Assembly (NCBI GenBank): GCA_964446245.1
Contig: CAYUNI010000014.1
Location: forward strand, 1 to 15,456
DNA length: 15,456 bases
Direction of reading: 5' to 3'
Source of the DNA: CAYUNI01 sp964446245
Lineage (GTDB): Bacteria; Patescibacteriota; Minisyncoccia; Phycocordibacterales; XYD1-FULL-46-19
The position numbers and the translations under genes are program-made. The notes below the pieces were generated by a model. That model was not told the origin of the DNA. It did not search any database and worked only from the letters and a program-made list of their open reading frames with translations. The first letter of the stretch is position 1; the number at the start of each line of letters is the position of its first letter. Positions 1-7,116 of this stretch are shown in pieces.

Positions 1-270
1 GCTAATCGAACCTGGTAATAGCTGGTTCTCTCCGAAATAGCTTTTGGGCTAGCGTCTAGCGTACCTTCCGGGGGTAGAGCACTGGAAGAGTTGAATAGGG
101 GGAAACCTCGTCAACTCTATCAAACTCCGAATACCGGAAACTAAATACTAGGCAGTTAGACGGCGGGGGCTAAGCTCCGTACGTCAAAAGGGAAACAGCC
201 CTGACCTCCATTTAAGGTCCCTAAATCTATGCTAAGTGCACTTAAGAAGGTGGAATTTCTCAGACAATGA

Positions 271-302
<32 letters not shown>

Positions 303-1122
303 GAAAGCGTAATAGCTCACTCATCAAGAGATTCTGCGTCGCAGATAATCGGGGCTAAGCATAGTACCGAAGGTGAGGATTTCGTTTTGCTTCGGCAAAA
401 CGGAGTGGTAGGAGAGTGTTTCGCGCCGCTGTGAAGCTTGACTGCGAGGTCTGGTGGAGCGCGCGGAAGTAAGAATGTTGGCACGAGTAACCGCAATCAA
501 GGTGAGATCCCTTGACGCCGAAAAACTAAGGTTTCCTTGGCAATGTTGATCAACCAAGGGTTAGTCGGTCCTAAGGCAATGGTGAAGACCGCAGCTGATG
601 GACACACGGTTAATATTCCGTGACTTCTGTTTAGATCGATGGAGGGACGGAGTTTTGTACTCGAAGCGCTTTATTGGATTAGCGTTCGTGCAGTGAGGAA
701 GGAATTTAGGTAAATCCGGGTTCCAGTCGCAAGACAATTCCAAGCTGAGCGAAAATCTGGCGGGCAACCAAAAGAGATTTCGGGGAGCAAGCTTCCAAGA
801 AAAACTTCTAAGATTATCTAGATAGAAACCGTACCGTAAACCGACACAGGTGGTTAAGTCGAGAAGACTAAGGCGAACGGGTGAGAGATCCTCAAGGAAC
901 TCGGCAAAAAAGCGGCCGTAAGTTCGCGATAAGGCCTGCCTCTCTATGAGAGGCCGCAGCTAAAGTATCCCTGGCGACTGTTTACCAAAAACACAGCTCC
1001 CTGCAAACTCGTAAGAGGAAGTATAGGGGGTGACGCCTGACCAATGCCAGAAGGTCAAATAAGTTTGGTGAGATTATATCAAGCTGAGTTTATAAGCCCT
1101 GGTGAATGTCGGCGATAACTAT

Positions 1123-1876
1123 AAACACGATTGTAGTTATAAAATTTGGCTATATGCTGGAAACTCCGAGTATCTTTATGTACTCGCTCAAAATTTTTGA
1201 GCAGTGAAAATCATAAAGTGCGGACAATCAGCAGGAAAGATTCTGAACAAAGACAAACAAAAAGTTAAAAATGGAAATCGAAAAAGAACGCTGGTTAAAA
1301 AATATACCGCCCCAATTAGCGCACTATTTTAGTGGCTTCGTGGATGGCGAAGGAAGTTTTAATGTATCATTGCGCCAACGAGATGATCATACTCTCGGCT
1401 GGCAAGTGGTGTTGACCTTCAATGTCTCGCAACGAGACAAAACTGTTTTGGTCCTACTAAAACGACATTTAGGTTGTGGTCGGATCCAAGAACGAGCGGA
1501 TGGTGTCTGCTACTATGTAGTGGCAAACCCAACGGCAATCAAAGAAAGAATAATCCCTTTCTTTAAAAAATATAATTTTCTATCGACTTCGAAGAAGAAT
1601 AATTTCTCAATTTTTAGTCAAATCGCTAAGCTGGTGTTTGAAGGAAAACACCACACGGCGGAAGGACTAGAAGAAATCATTAAATTGAGAGAGAAATTAA
1701 ATATTGGTCGAGGCCGAAAAAGGAAGTATAACCTAACCAATTATCAGCAATCTTTGTCAGAAAATCCCCAGAGACTACACGCCAAAGTTCAACCGCGTCG
1801 TCGGTTGAATAAGATATAGTCCGATCTCATAGGCGACTATGAGGAACCCAAAGCTTAATGGGTGATAACGCAAACG
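1123..1876 (+). mobile_element. Group I intron in 23S rRNA at the L1917 site (helix 69)
   Basis: A 754-nt insertion between ATAACTAT and AATCGTCCTAAGG, inside the sequence that in other bacteria forms the conserved helix 69 and the I-CeuI target region. Group I features are visible. P1 pairs the 5' exon ATAACTAT with the internal guide GTAGTTAT (1133-1140), eight pairs with a U.G wobble at the splice site. P10 pairs CGATT (1128-1132) with the 3' exon AATCG. The intron ends in G (1876). P7 pairs GACTA (1773-1777) with TAGTC (1817-1821). P8 is an 8-bp hairpin at 1788-1809. A 7-bp hairpin with a GCGA tetraloop (1826-1843) fits P9. A P4/P5-like set is TGCTGGAAACTCC near 1155 and GGACAATCAGCAGG near 1222. 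Site L1917 is known for group I introns in other bacteria (for example Coxiella). Splice ends are well supported by P1, P10 and exon continuity. Confidence 0.93.
1271..1819 (+). CDS. LAGLIDADG homing endonuclease of 23S intron 1
   Basis: A 182-residue protein with one LAGLIDADG motif near the N-terminus (FSGFVDGEGSF, about residues 20-30). One motif per chain implies a homodimer, as in I-CreI-like enzymes, which cut the intronless rRNA gene and so drive intron spread. The acidic residue in VDGEG is the expected metal ligand. Charged DNA-binding strands follow, and the C-terminus is basic (RGRKRKYN, about 146-153). It lies wholly within the group I intron. Its last 16 or so codons also encode ribozyme parts: the 5' strand of P7, the whole P8 hairpin, and its TAG stop (1817-1819) is the start of the P7 3' strand. 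Protein and ribozyme sequence are therefore read in the same bases. No Shine-Dalgarno sequence is obvious before ATG 1271. Target specificity is inferred from intron position only. Confidence 0.93.
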   Translation: MEIEKERWLKNIPPQLAHYFSGFVDGEGSFNVSLRQRDDHTLGWQVVLTFNVSQRDKTVLVLLKRHLGCGRIQERADGVCYYVVANPTAIKERIIPFFKKYNFLSTSKKNNFSIFSQIAKLVFEGKHHTAEGLEEIIKLREKLNIGRGRKRKYNLTNYQQSLSENPQRLHAKVQPRRRLNKI

Positions 1877-2616
1877 AATCGTCCTAAGGTAGCGCAATTC
1901 CTTGTCAGGTAAATTCTGACGTGCACGAATGGCGTAACGACTGGGGAACTGTCTCGAGGATTTGCCCGGTGAAAATACAGTGGGGGTGAAGATGCCCTCT
2001 ACCTGCAGTTAGACGAAAAGACCCCAGAAGCTTTACTACAACTTGATATTGAGTATACGTTTTTTCTGCGTAGCATAGGTGGGAGAGATTGAAGCGATGG
2101 TTTTGGCTGTCGTGGACTCGTCAGTGAAATACCACTCTTAAAAGATGTATATTCTAACCGCCACGGCAAAAACGGGGCGAGACAGTATCTGGTGGGTAGT
2201 TTTAGTGGGGCGCTATCCTCCTAAAGTGTAACGGAGGAGTTTATTAAGGTTGGCTAGGCGCGAATGGAAACCGTGCCGATAGTGTAATGGCACAAGCCAG
2301 CTTGACTGTGAGGGGTACTTCCCGAGCAGGTGCGAAAGCAGAGCATAGTGAACCGATGGTCCGCCTTAGATGCGGCCAGAGATTAACGGATAAAAGTTAC
2401 CCTGGGGATAACAGGCTAGTTCCGCCCAAGCGTCCATAGCGACGGCGGAGTTCGGCACCTCGATGTCGGCTCATCTTATCCTGGGGCTGGAGAAGGTCCC
2501 AAGGGTTTGGCTGTTCGCCAATTAAAAAGATACGCGAGCTGGGTTCAAACCGTCGTGAGACAGGTTGGTCTCCTATCTACTGCAGGCGTTGATAATTGTG
2601 GAGATTTGTTCCTAGT

Positions 2617-3413
2617 AAGTAATTGCTACTTAGTGGAGAAATCTGCTATGAAAATTTGGCTTATAACGGTGAAGCCTTCATAAATAATTCTGGCAATGGG
2701 ATAACATTGGCGTTGGTCCGCACAATGTTGTATAATTACTTGAGGACCAGAATTATTTTTAAGGTAATACCGTGGGAAGTCGATCTAAAATTGATTTAGC
2801 TTATATCGCCGGATTTCTGGATGGCGATGGTAGTTTAATGTTGCAGTTGAAGAAACGCAAAGACGGTGTAAAGAAGTTTAGGTTTATGGCGACAATCTGT
2901 TTTTATCAAGACAGCCGTCATAAAGAACCTCTTTCCTGGATTAGACGTCAACTCAATATAGGTTATCTTTCTGATCGAAAAGATGGAATGACTGAATTGC
3001 GTATAAATGGATTTGGTCAAATAAATTCTATTTTGATAGATTTGTTGCCTTATCTAAAATTTAAGAAAGTTCAAGCGAAATCTTTGCTTGAGGCTTGTCG
3101 GATTTTAGAAAGAACAACTCTAAAGAAAATGAGCAAAAAAGAACTAGAAAAGATTGTTGACTTGATGTTGGTAATACAAAATGAAAATTATGTAACCAAG
3201 AAAAAGAAAACAAGATCTGAATTGTTTGAAATTTTAGGTTTGACCCCGTAACGACTTGTCCTGAAAGATGGACGGACTCATTTAAATTGGAAAGCCATTC
3301 AAAGTTTTTGATTGGCAGGTTTAGATGGGTAAGATGCCAACCCCGTGTCTATTAATCAGAAAATAGAAAGGGTGAAGATATAGTCTACGCTCCTAGAAAT
3401 AGGGGAAATCGTG
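2617..3413 (+). mobile_element. Group I intron in 23S rRNA inside the sarcin-ricin loop
   Basis: A 797-nt insertion between CCTAGT and ACGAGAGGACCGG. Removing it restores the universally conserved sarcin-ricin sequence, splitting it after E. coli U2656 by hand numbering. Exon ends are ambiguous by one A; the group I rule (5' exon ends U, intron ends G) picks 2617-3413. A P1 candidate pairs the exon CCTAGT with GCTATG (2645-2650), with the splice-site U opposite G2645 and one C-U mismatch. That guide sits directly before AAAATTTGGCT (2651-2661), exactly as in intron 1. Other core parts: AACGGTGAAGCC (about 2666), the Q-like AACGACTTGTCC followed by a GTCC/GGAC hairpin (about 3250-3274), the S-like AAGATATAGTCTA (about 3375), and a P9 hairpin with GAAA tetraloop (3390-3405). 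No P10 is convincing. Subgroup not assigned. Confidence 0.88.
2772..3251 (+). CDS. LAGLIDADG homing endonuclease of 23S intron 2
   Basis: A 159-residue protein with a single LAGLIDADG motif at residues 10-22 (AYIAGFLDGDGSL), so probably a homodimeric I-CreI-type nuclease acting on the intronless sarcin-ricin loop sequence. The motif supplies the dimer-interface helix and the metal-binding acidic residue. The chain continues with basic and aromatic strands and a lysine-rich C-terminal part (about 118-148, including TKKKKTR). It starts at GTG 2772, with an AAGG nine bases upstream that could serve as a weak ribosome site; no ATG lies in frame before the motif. The stop codon TAA (3249-3251) falls at the edge of the Q-like segment of the ribozyme core, so the gene fills a peripheral loop between the P and Q parts rather than overlapping P7 as in intron 1. 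It is clearly different in sequence from the first endonuclease, so the two introns were probably acquired separately. Confidence 0.92.
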   Translation: MGSRSKIDLAYIAGFLDGDGSLMLQLKKRKDGVKKFRFMATICFYQDSRHKEPLSWIRRQLNIGYLSDRKDGMTELRINGFGQINSILIDLLPYLKFKKVQAKSLLEACRILERTTLKKMSKKELEKIVDLMLVIQNENYVTKKKKTRSELFEILGLTP

Positions 3414-3688
3414 ACGAGAGGACCGGAATGAACTGACCTCTGGTCTGAGAGCTGTCCTGCCAAGGGCAACGCTCTGTAGCTAAGTCGGGAAAGGATAACC
3501 TCTGAAAGCATCTAAGAGGGAAACCAACTCCAAGATTAATTATCATTACGAGACTCCTGGGAGATGACCAGGTTGATAGGCTCTAGATGTAAGCGTCGTA
3601 AGGCGTTGAGTCGTGGAGTACTAATTCGTCCATCCTATTAGGAAATCTAAAAATCATTATTCTTTTATATTTGATTATTTAATACTTG

Positions 3689-4020
3689 TTTTTGAAATTT
3701 GAGGTCGGGAAGGTTTGATGGAGGCATAGGCAACGACATATTTGCGAGTATTTGTTTGCTCGCACCCGCTTGGGTATTTTTTTCGCCTTGTGTCCCACCA
3801 AACCTATCCCGAATGATTATGAGGAGGAGTAATCCAGCCTAGACTAGCTCGATGGAGTGTCTCTAGGGCCGCTTCTCCTCACCAACCCATAAACCGCGGG
3901 CTGCGGTTGCTATACGGGATGAGGTAGCCCCAAGCTACTAATGTTAGGTCCTATCCCTAACCACCCCGACCAAATTGGGCTTCTTGGAAATGAAGCCCTC
4001 TCGACCTCAAATTTCAAAAA
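3689..4020 (+). ncRNA. Unclassified structured RNA between 23S and 5S rRNA
   Basis: A 332-nt segment whose ends form a perfect 19-bp helix (3689-3707 with 4002-4020, plus a possible G-U at 3688/4021). Inside are, in order: a long hairpin at 3707-3810 (GGGA/TCCC, AGGTTTG/CAAACCT, TGG/CCA, with inner TGCGAG/CTCGCA stem); a 9-bp stem GAGGAGGAG/CTTCTCCTC (3821-3829 with 3872-3880) enclosing CCTAGA/TCTAGG; AACCGC/GCGGTT with loop GGGCT (3892-3908); GGGAT/ATCCC (3916-3957) enclosing GTAGC/GCTAC (3924-3938); and GGGCTTC/GAAGCCC (3977-3998). This is a closed multibranch fold. I looked for hallmarks of RNase P RNA, tmRNA, SRP RNA and 6S RNA on both strands and did not find them. It has no credible coding frame. 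Position suggests co-transcription with the rRNA. Alternatives: an excisable spacer or intervening element, or a small inverted-repeat mobile element; no target duplication is visible. Confidence 0.6.
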
Positions 4021-4030
4021 TCGAATTTTC

Positions 4031-4141
4031 TGTGTTGGTGGTTTGACGCAGTGGTCACACCCGATTCCATTCCGCACTCGGAAGTTAAGCACTGTCGTAC
4101 CGATGGTACTCGCAAGGGGAGAGTAGGTAACCGCCAGCACA
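4031..4141 (+). rRNA. rrf: 5S ribosomal RNA
   Basis: About 111 nt with standard 5S features: the terminal helix I pairs TGTGTTGGTGG (from 4031) with CCGCCAGCACA (ending 4141), the loop-B/helix III region reads ACCCGATTCCATTCCGCACTCGGAAG, and the GGGGAGAGTAGGTAACCGCC 3' segment matches other bacterial 5S genes. Ends are set by helix I and may differ by one or two bases. It lies just 10 nt after the structured segment at 3689-4020 and is followed by a terminator, so it closes the 23S-5S transcription unit. Confidence 0.95.
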
Positions 4142-4163
4142 GAGTATTTGATTAAGAAATCAT

Positions 4164-4206
4164 AAAATCCTCCAATTTTAGCCTCAAGTTAAAGTTGGGG
4201 GATTTT
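4164..4206 (+). terminator. Intrinsic terminator of the 23S-5S unit
   Basis: A 12-bp stem, AAAATCCTCCAA (4164-4175) with TTGGGGGATTTT (4195-4206), closed by one T.G wobble, with a 19-nt loop. The 3' arm ends in TTTT and is followed by GTGTTT, giving a short interrupted U-tract. It is placed 23 nt after 5S rRNA. Confidence 0.75.
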
Positions 4207-4233
4207 GTGTTTAGACATTTCTTTTGCTACACT
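4205..4233 (+). promoter_or_regulatory. Candidate promoter, nearly leaderless, for the 4244 gene
   Basis: TTGTGT (4205-4210) and TACACT (4228-4233) are 17 bp apart. The -10 box ends 10 bases before the ATG at 4244, which would give a leader of only a few nucleotides. No Shine-Dalgarno sequence precedes this ATG. The -35 match is weak and overlaps the terminator's last bases. Confidence 0.35.
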
Positions 4234-4243
4234 TTAGATTAAG

Positions 4244-5023
4244 ATGTCTGCTTGGAGTCGCAAAAGACAATTTATTTATCTCGCCGGTTTTTTGGCTTTT
4301 TGGTTGCTTGTTTTTGGTTTGGTATTTTTTATTTTCAAACCAGCACCAAGCTGTAATGATGGCAAGAAAAACCAAGACGAGACGGGGATTGATTGTGGGG
4401 GATCTTGTCCTCGAGCTTGTCGAGTGGCACTCTTGCCTTTAAAAGTATTGTGGGTGCGGCCACTTTTGCTTGCCACTAGTACTTATGATGTGGCCGCTTT
4501 GATTGAAAATCAAAATCCTGATGCCGGGATTAAAAAGCTTAAATATGTAATTCGTCTTTATGATGAAGGGGGCGCTTTGATTGTTGATCGAGAAAATGAA
4601 ACTTATATTAATCCTGCTGAAAGATTTCCTATTTTTGAATCTGGTTTTAATACTGGTAATCGAATTGCCAAAACAGCAACAATAGATTGGCTGAACGCGG
4701 ATTGGTTAAAAGCAAAGCCGATTAGACTGGCAATAAATATTGAAAGGATAGTAGAAGAACAATCTCTTAGCCAGTCGCCAAACCCTAAACTTAAGCTTCG
4801 AGTAAAAAATCTTTCATTGGTGGATCTTTCTGATTTTCGAGTTTTTTCTTATCTTTTTGATGATGCTCAAAATATTTTTGCTGCTAGTGGAACACTGATT
4901 GAAAGATTAGATAAAGGAGAAACAAGAGATATTTATTTGACTTGGCCTAAAACTTTGCCATTTGAACCAGCTTCGATCGCTAATTATTGGCGAATTGACG
5001 GTTTCCATTTAGGACAAAATTAA
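4244..5023 (+). CDS. Single-pass membrane-anchored protein with a CxDG...DCGGxC cysteine motif
   Basis: A 259-residue protein of unknown function. Residues 1-8 are basic, then one hydrophobic segment (about 9-31, YLAGFLAFWLLVFGLVFFIF) anchors it with the C-terminus outside. Immediately outside is a cysteine motif: C37-NDGKKNQDETGID-C51-GGS-C55-PRA-C59. This C.DG..N..E.G.DCGG.C..C pattern recurs in many secreted or surface bacterial proteins and suggests a small disulfide or metal-held loop. The rest (about 60-259) has alternating beta-type segments with polar and aromatic residues, compatible with one or two beta-sandwich domains (VAALIENQNPDAG and LRVKNLSLVDL resemble such repeats). It is four bases from the downstream rodA-type gene, so the pair is probably one operon and the protein may act at the cell wall. 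Function not recognised. Confidence 0.8.
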   Translation: MSAWSRKRQFIYLAGFLAFWLLVFGLVFFIFKPAPSCNDGKKNQDETGIDCGGSCPRACRVALLPLKVLWVRPLLLATSTYDVAALIENQNPDAGIKKLKYVIRLYDEGGALIVDRENETYINPAERFPIFESGFNTGNRIAKTATIDWLNADWLKAKPIRLAINIERIVEEQSLSQSPNPKLKLRVKNLSLVDLSDFRVFSYLFDDAQNIFAASGTLIERLDKGETRDIYLTWPKTLPFEPASIANYWRIDGFHLGQN

Positions 5024-5027
5024 AAAT

Positions 5028-6155
5028 ATGCGAGACATTTTTGCCAAAATAAAAGTTGATTGGATTTTATTTTTGGCGACCTTACCCCTTTTGTGGTTTG
5101 GATTAATCACAATGAATTCTTTTACCGCAGATCAGTATTACTTTGATCGGCAGTTGGTCTGGGCATCTTTGGCGATAATTTTATTTTTTGGTTTAAGTTT
5201 TGTTGATTGGCGATTTTTGCGTCGGAGTGGGGTATTGGTGAGTTTTTACGGTCTCTTGATTCTATTACTTTCTTTATTGTTTGTTTTTGGACATATTTCT
5301 AAGGGGGCGCAGAGCTGGTTGTCTTTTGGTGGTTTTGGTTTACAGCCGGCTGATTTTATGAAGTTAGCCTTGATTGGAATGTTGGCAAAATATTTTTCCA
5401 AGCGTCATGTCGAAATTGCTCATATTCGACATATTATTGTGTCTGGATTATACGCATTCATTCCTTTTGTTTTGGTTTTAATTCAGCCTGATTTTGGTTC
5501 AGCATTAATCATTTTTTTAATTTGGTTGGGAATGGTAATGGTCTCCGGCGTGTCTAAAAAACATCTTCTTATGGTTGCCGTTGCTGGTGGCTTGGCTTTT
5601 GCTTTGGCTTGGACTTTTGCTTTGCATGATTATCAGAAACAGCGCGTGATGACTTTTATCCATCCTTTGGCTGATATTCGCGGTGCTGGTTATAATGCTT
5701 TTCAATCGACAGTGGCGGTTGGCTCAGGGCAAATTTTTGGTAAAGGAGTAGGGTACGGGACACAATCTAGACTAAAGTTTCTGCCAGAATATGAGACAGA
5801 TTTTATCTTTGCCGCTTTTGCTGAAGAGTGGGGATTTGTTGGGGTGTTGCTGGTTTTTGTTTTGTTTGGAATTATTGTTTGGCGTTTATGTAAAGCGGCG
5901 CTTTTGGGAGGAAGTAATTTTGAAACTTTATTTGCGACAGGAGTGGCGATTATGTTTTTGAGTCATTTTATAATTCATGTAGGAATGAACGTTGGCCTTT
6001 TGCCAATCACTGGTTTGCCGATACCTTTTATGAGTTATGGCGGATCACATTTGTTTGTTGAGTTTATTGGGTTGGGAATAGTGATGGGAATGGGGCGTTA
6101 TGCTTTGGCTTTTCATCGGGACGATGTGAAGAATGAGTTTATCGGGCCACAATAA
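5028..6155 (+). CDS. rodA: RodA/FtsW-family SEDS peptidoglycan glycosyltransferase
   Basis: A 375-residue polytopic membrane protein of the SEDS family, which polymerises lipid II into glycan strands. Length is typical. About ten hydrophobic segments can be read. Signature stretches: GAQSWLSFGGFGLQPADFMKL (about 93-112), QPDFGSAL (153-160), the loop RVMTFIHPLADIRGAGYNAFQS (about 206-227), and LPEYETDFIFAAFAEEWG (252-269), in which Asp258 aligns with the catalytic Asp of E. coli RodA. GLLPITGLPIPFMSYGGS (323-340) is the family C-terminal signature. The run AVGSGQIFGKGVGYGTQS favours RodA (elongation) over FtsW (division), but that distinction is moderate. No penicillin-binding-protein partner gene is adjacent. 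It starts at ATG 5028, four bases after the previous stop. GCGGA repeats begin one base after its TAA. Confidence 0.92.
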   Translation: MRDIFAKIKVDWILFLATLPLLWFGLITMNSFTADQYYFDRQLVWASLAIILFFGLSFVDWRFLRRSGVLVSFYGLLILLLSLLFVFGHISKGAQSWLSFGGFGLQPADFMKLALIGMLAKYFSKRHVEIAHIRHIIVSGLYAFIPFVLVLIQPDFGSALIIFLIWLGMVMVSGVSKKHLLMVAVAGGLAFALAWTFALHDYQKQRVMTFIHPLADIRGAGYNAFQSTVAVGSGQIFGKGVGYGTQSRLKFLPEYETDFIFAAFAEEWGFVGVLLVFVLFGIIVWRLCKAALLGGSNFETLFATGVAIMFLSHFIIHVGMNVGLLPITGLPIPFMSYGGSHLFVEFIGLGIVMGMGRYALAFHRDDVKNEFIGPQ

Positions 6156-6156
6156 G

Positions 6157-6247
6157 GACGCGGATTGATGCGGATAAAACGCTGACTCCGCCAGCTGGCG
6201 GACGCGGACTAGACGCGGATTGATGCGGATAAAACGCGGATTAAACG
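6157..6247 (+). repeat. GCGGA-type repeat block with a 16-bp palindrome
   Basis: Two identical 26-bp direct copies (6157-6182 and 6212-6237), each built from GACGCGGATTGATGCGG plus ATAAAACGC, flank a perfect palindrome TCCGCCAGCTGGCGGA (6187-6202) and the word GACGCGGACTA (6201-6211). A partial third unit, ACGCGGATTAAACG, follows at 6234-6247. The block begins one base after the rodA stop codon. Similar AAAACGCGGA and CGCGGACTA words occur in 16S helix 6 at 15041-15070, which points to a dispersed family rather than a local slippage event. No protein product and no CRISPR-like regular spacing. Confidence 0.8.
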
Positions 6248-6381
6248 TGCTTGTCCTCCGTAGTTTTCTTGACCAGCGAAGCCTCGACGAAGTTGATGAA
6301 CGGAAGAGGGGATTTTTGAGTGTCCACTTTTTATCTCTTGCCAAAAGTGGGGAGGGGGGGGTAGAATTGGGGTATTGTTAA
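6248..6381. other. Non-coding spacer with inverted repeat and G-rich run
   Basis: No credible gene. The segment holds an 8-bp inverted repeat CCACTTTT (6324-6331) with AAAAGTGG (6343-6350), followed by a G-rich run. The same words, CCACTTTT and AAAAGTGG, form the inner part of the enlarged 16S helix 10 at 15227-15329. The hairpin could slow or stop transcription from rodA, but it lacks a U-tract on the plus strand. Frames on the minus strand here are short and unrelated to any family I recognise. Confidence 0.4.
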
Positions 6382-6387
6382 GATAAT
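6382..6387 (+). promoter_or_regulatory. Candidate -10 box for the 6397 gene
   Basis: GATAAT lies nine bases before the ATG at 6397, the same near-leaderless spacing as at other genes here. No good -35 is visible 16-18 bases upstream (the region is G-rich), so this is a weak call. Confidence 0.3.
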
Positions 6388-6396
6388 ATTTAATTT

Positions 6397-7116
6397 ATGG
6401 AAAAGCAGCCACATGAGGAATATCGAGATAATTTAGCTAAAAAGCTGAATGAAATTAGAGAGTCAGATCCCGAAAACCCAGAGAAAGCCAAGGGTAAGGC
6501 CCAAGGTTTTTTAATGGCCAGCAAAGAAACAGAAAAATATACTAAATCAGAAAAGGCTCACACTATAGAGAGAGTAAGACGTTTGCCAGCAGAAAAAAGA
6601 TTGCCTTATTTTATTGAGGAGTTAGGAGAGGAGGCTGAAAAATATACCAAAGAAGAATTGCTGAAGTCTCTTGAGGCGATAGATAAGGCTATTGAGAATG
6701 GGATTGCATTCAACCATCTTGATGAAAGTTACGAATTATATAAGTACATTGGTAGAATTTTTGAATTTAGTAGAGAATATAAAAATTTTGAACTAGAGGA
6801 TCCAGATTACTATGATTTGGATGGAGCGTTTCGAGCTCTGAAAGAAATTTTTTTGCCAATGGAAAAAATGTTGCTTGATGTTAAAGAGAAAAGTTATGGG
6901 GGCACTTCTCTTTTAGAGAAGGTGGTTATTGATAGAATTACTATATCCTCTGGAGATCCTTTTGGGCTAACAGTAGCTGAAAACAAAAAACCTGGCATAA
7001 ATTATGAAGAGTTAAGAAAAGAAAGACTCAGAAAGTTTGCTGGCTTTATTAACAAATTCAAGCTTTCACCAGACCAGATTGCCAAGAAGAAGGCAGAAAT
7101 AAAGGAAGAGAAATAA
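6397..7116 (+). CDS. Unknown charged cytoplasmic protein
   Basis: A 239-residue protein with no family I recognise. It has no signal peptide or membrane segment and is very rich in Lys and Glu. Most of it reads as amphipathic helix (for example EKRLPYFIEELGEEAEKYTKEELLKSLEAIDKAIENG, about 68-105 in parts). A more varied middle section (about 105-150, with aromatic residues ELYKYIGRIFEF and DPDYYDLDGAF) suggests a folded core. The C-terminus (KKKAEIKEEK) is a charged tail that continues in frame past the TAA (see next entry). The start at ATG 6397 is supported by the candidate -10 box nine bases upstream. It is transcribed towards the convergent glycosyltransferase and shares a terminator with it. 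Base composition is similar to its neighbours. Confidence 0.75.
   Translation: MEKQPHEEYRDNLAKKLNEIRESDPENPEKAKGKAQGFLMASKETEKYTKSEKAHTIERVRRLPAEKRLPYFIEELGEEAEKYTKEELLKSLEAIDKAIENGIAFNHLDESYELYKYIGRIFEFSREYKNFELEDPDYYDLDGAFRALKEIFLPMEKMLLDVKEKSYGGTSLLEKVVIDRITISSGDPFGLTVAENKKPGINYEELRKERLRKFAGFINKFKLSPDQIAKKKAEIKEEK

Noticed and set aside
3689..4020. RNase P RNA, tmRNA, SRP RNA or 6S RNA identity for the 23S-5S segment
   Set aside because: The conserved words of RNase P (GGAAAGTCC, ACAGAA), the tmRNA tRNA-like end, and the SRP helix 8 core are all absent on both strands.
6157..6247. Short CRISPR array
   Set aside because: Only two full repeats, with a palindromic centre and no spacer-like variable unit; no cas genes nearby.
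6045..6344. Minus-strand 99-codon open frame after rodA
   Set aside because: It overlaps the end of rodA, reads through the GCGGA repeats and has an Arg/Ser-rich low-complexity product with no recognisable family.
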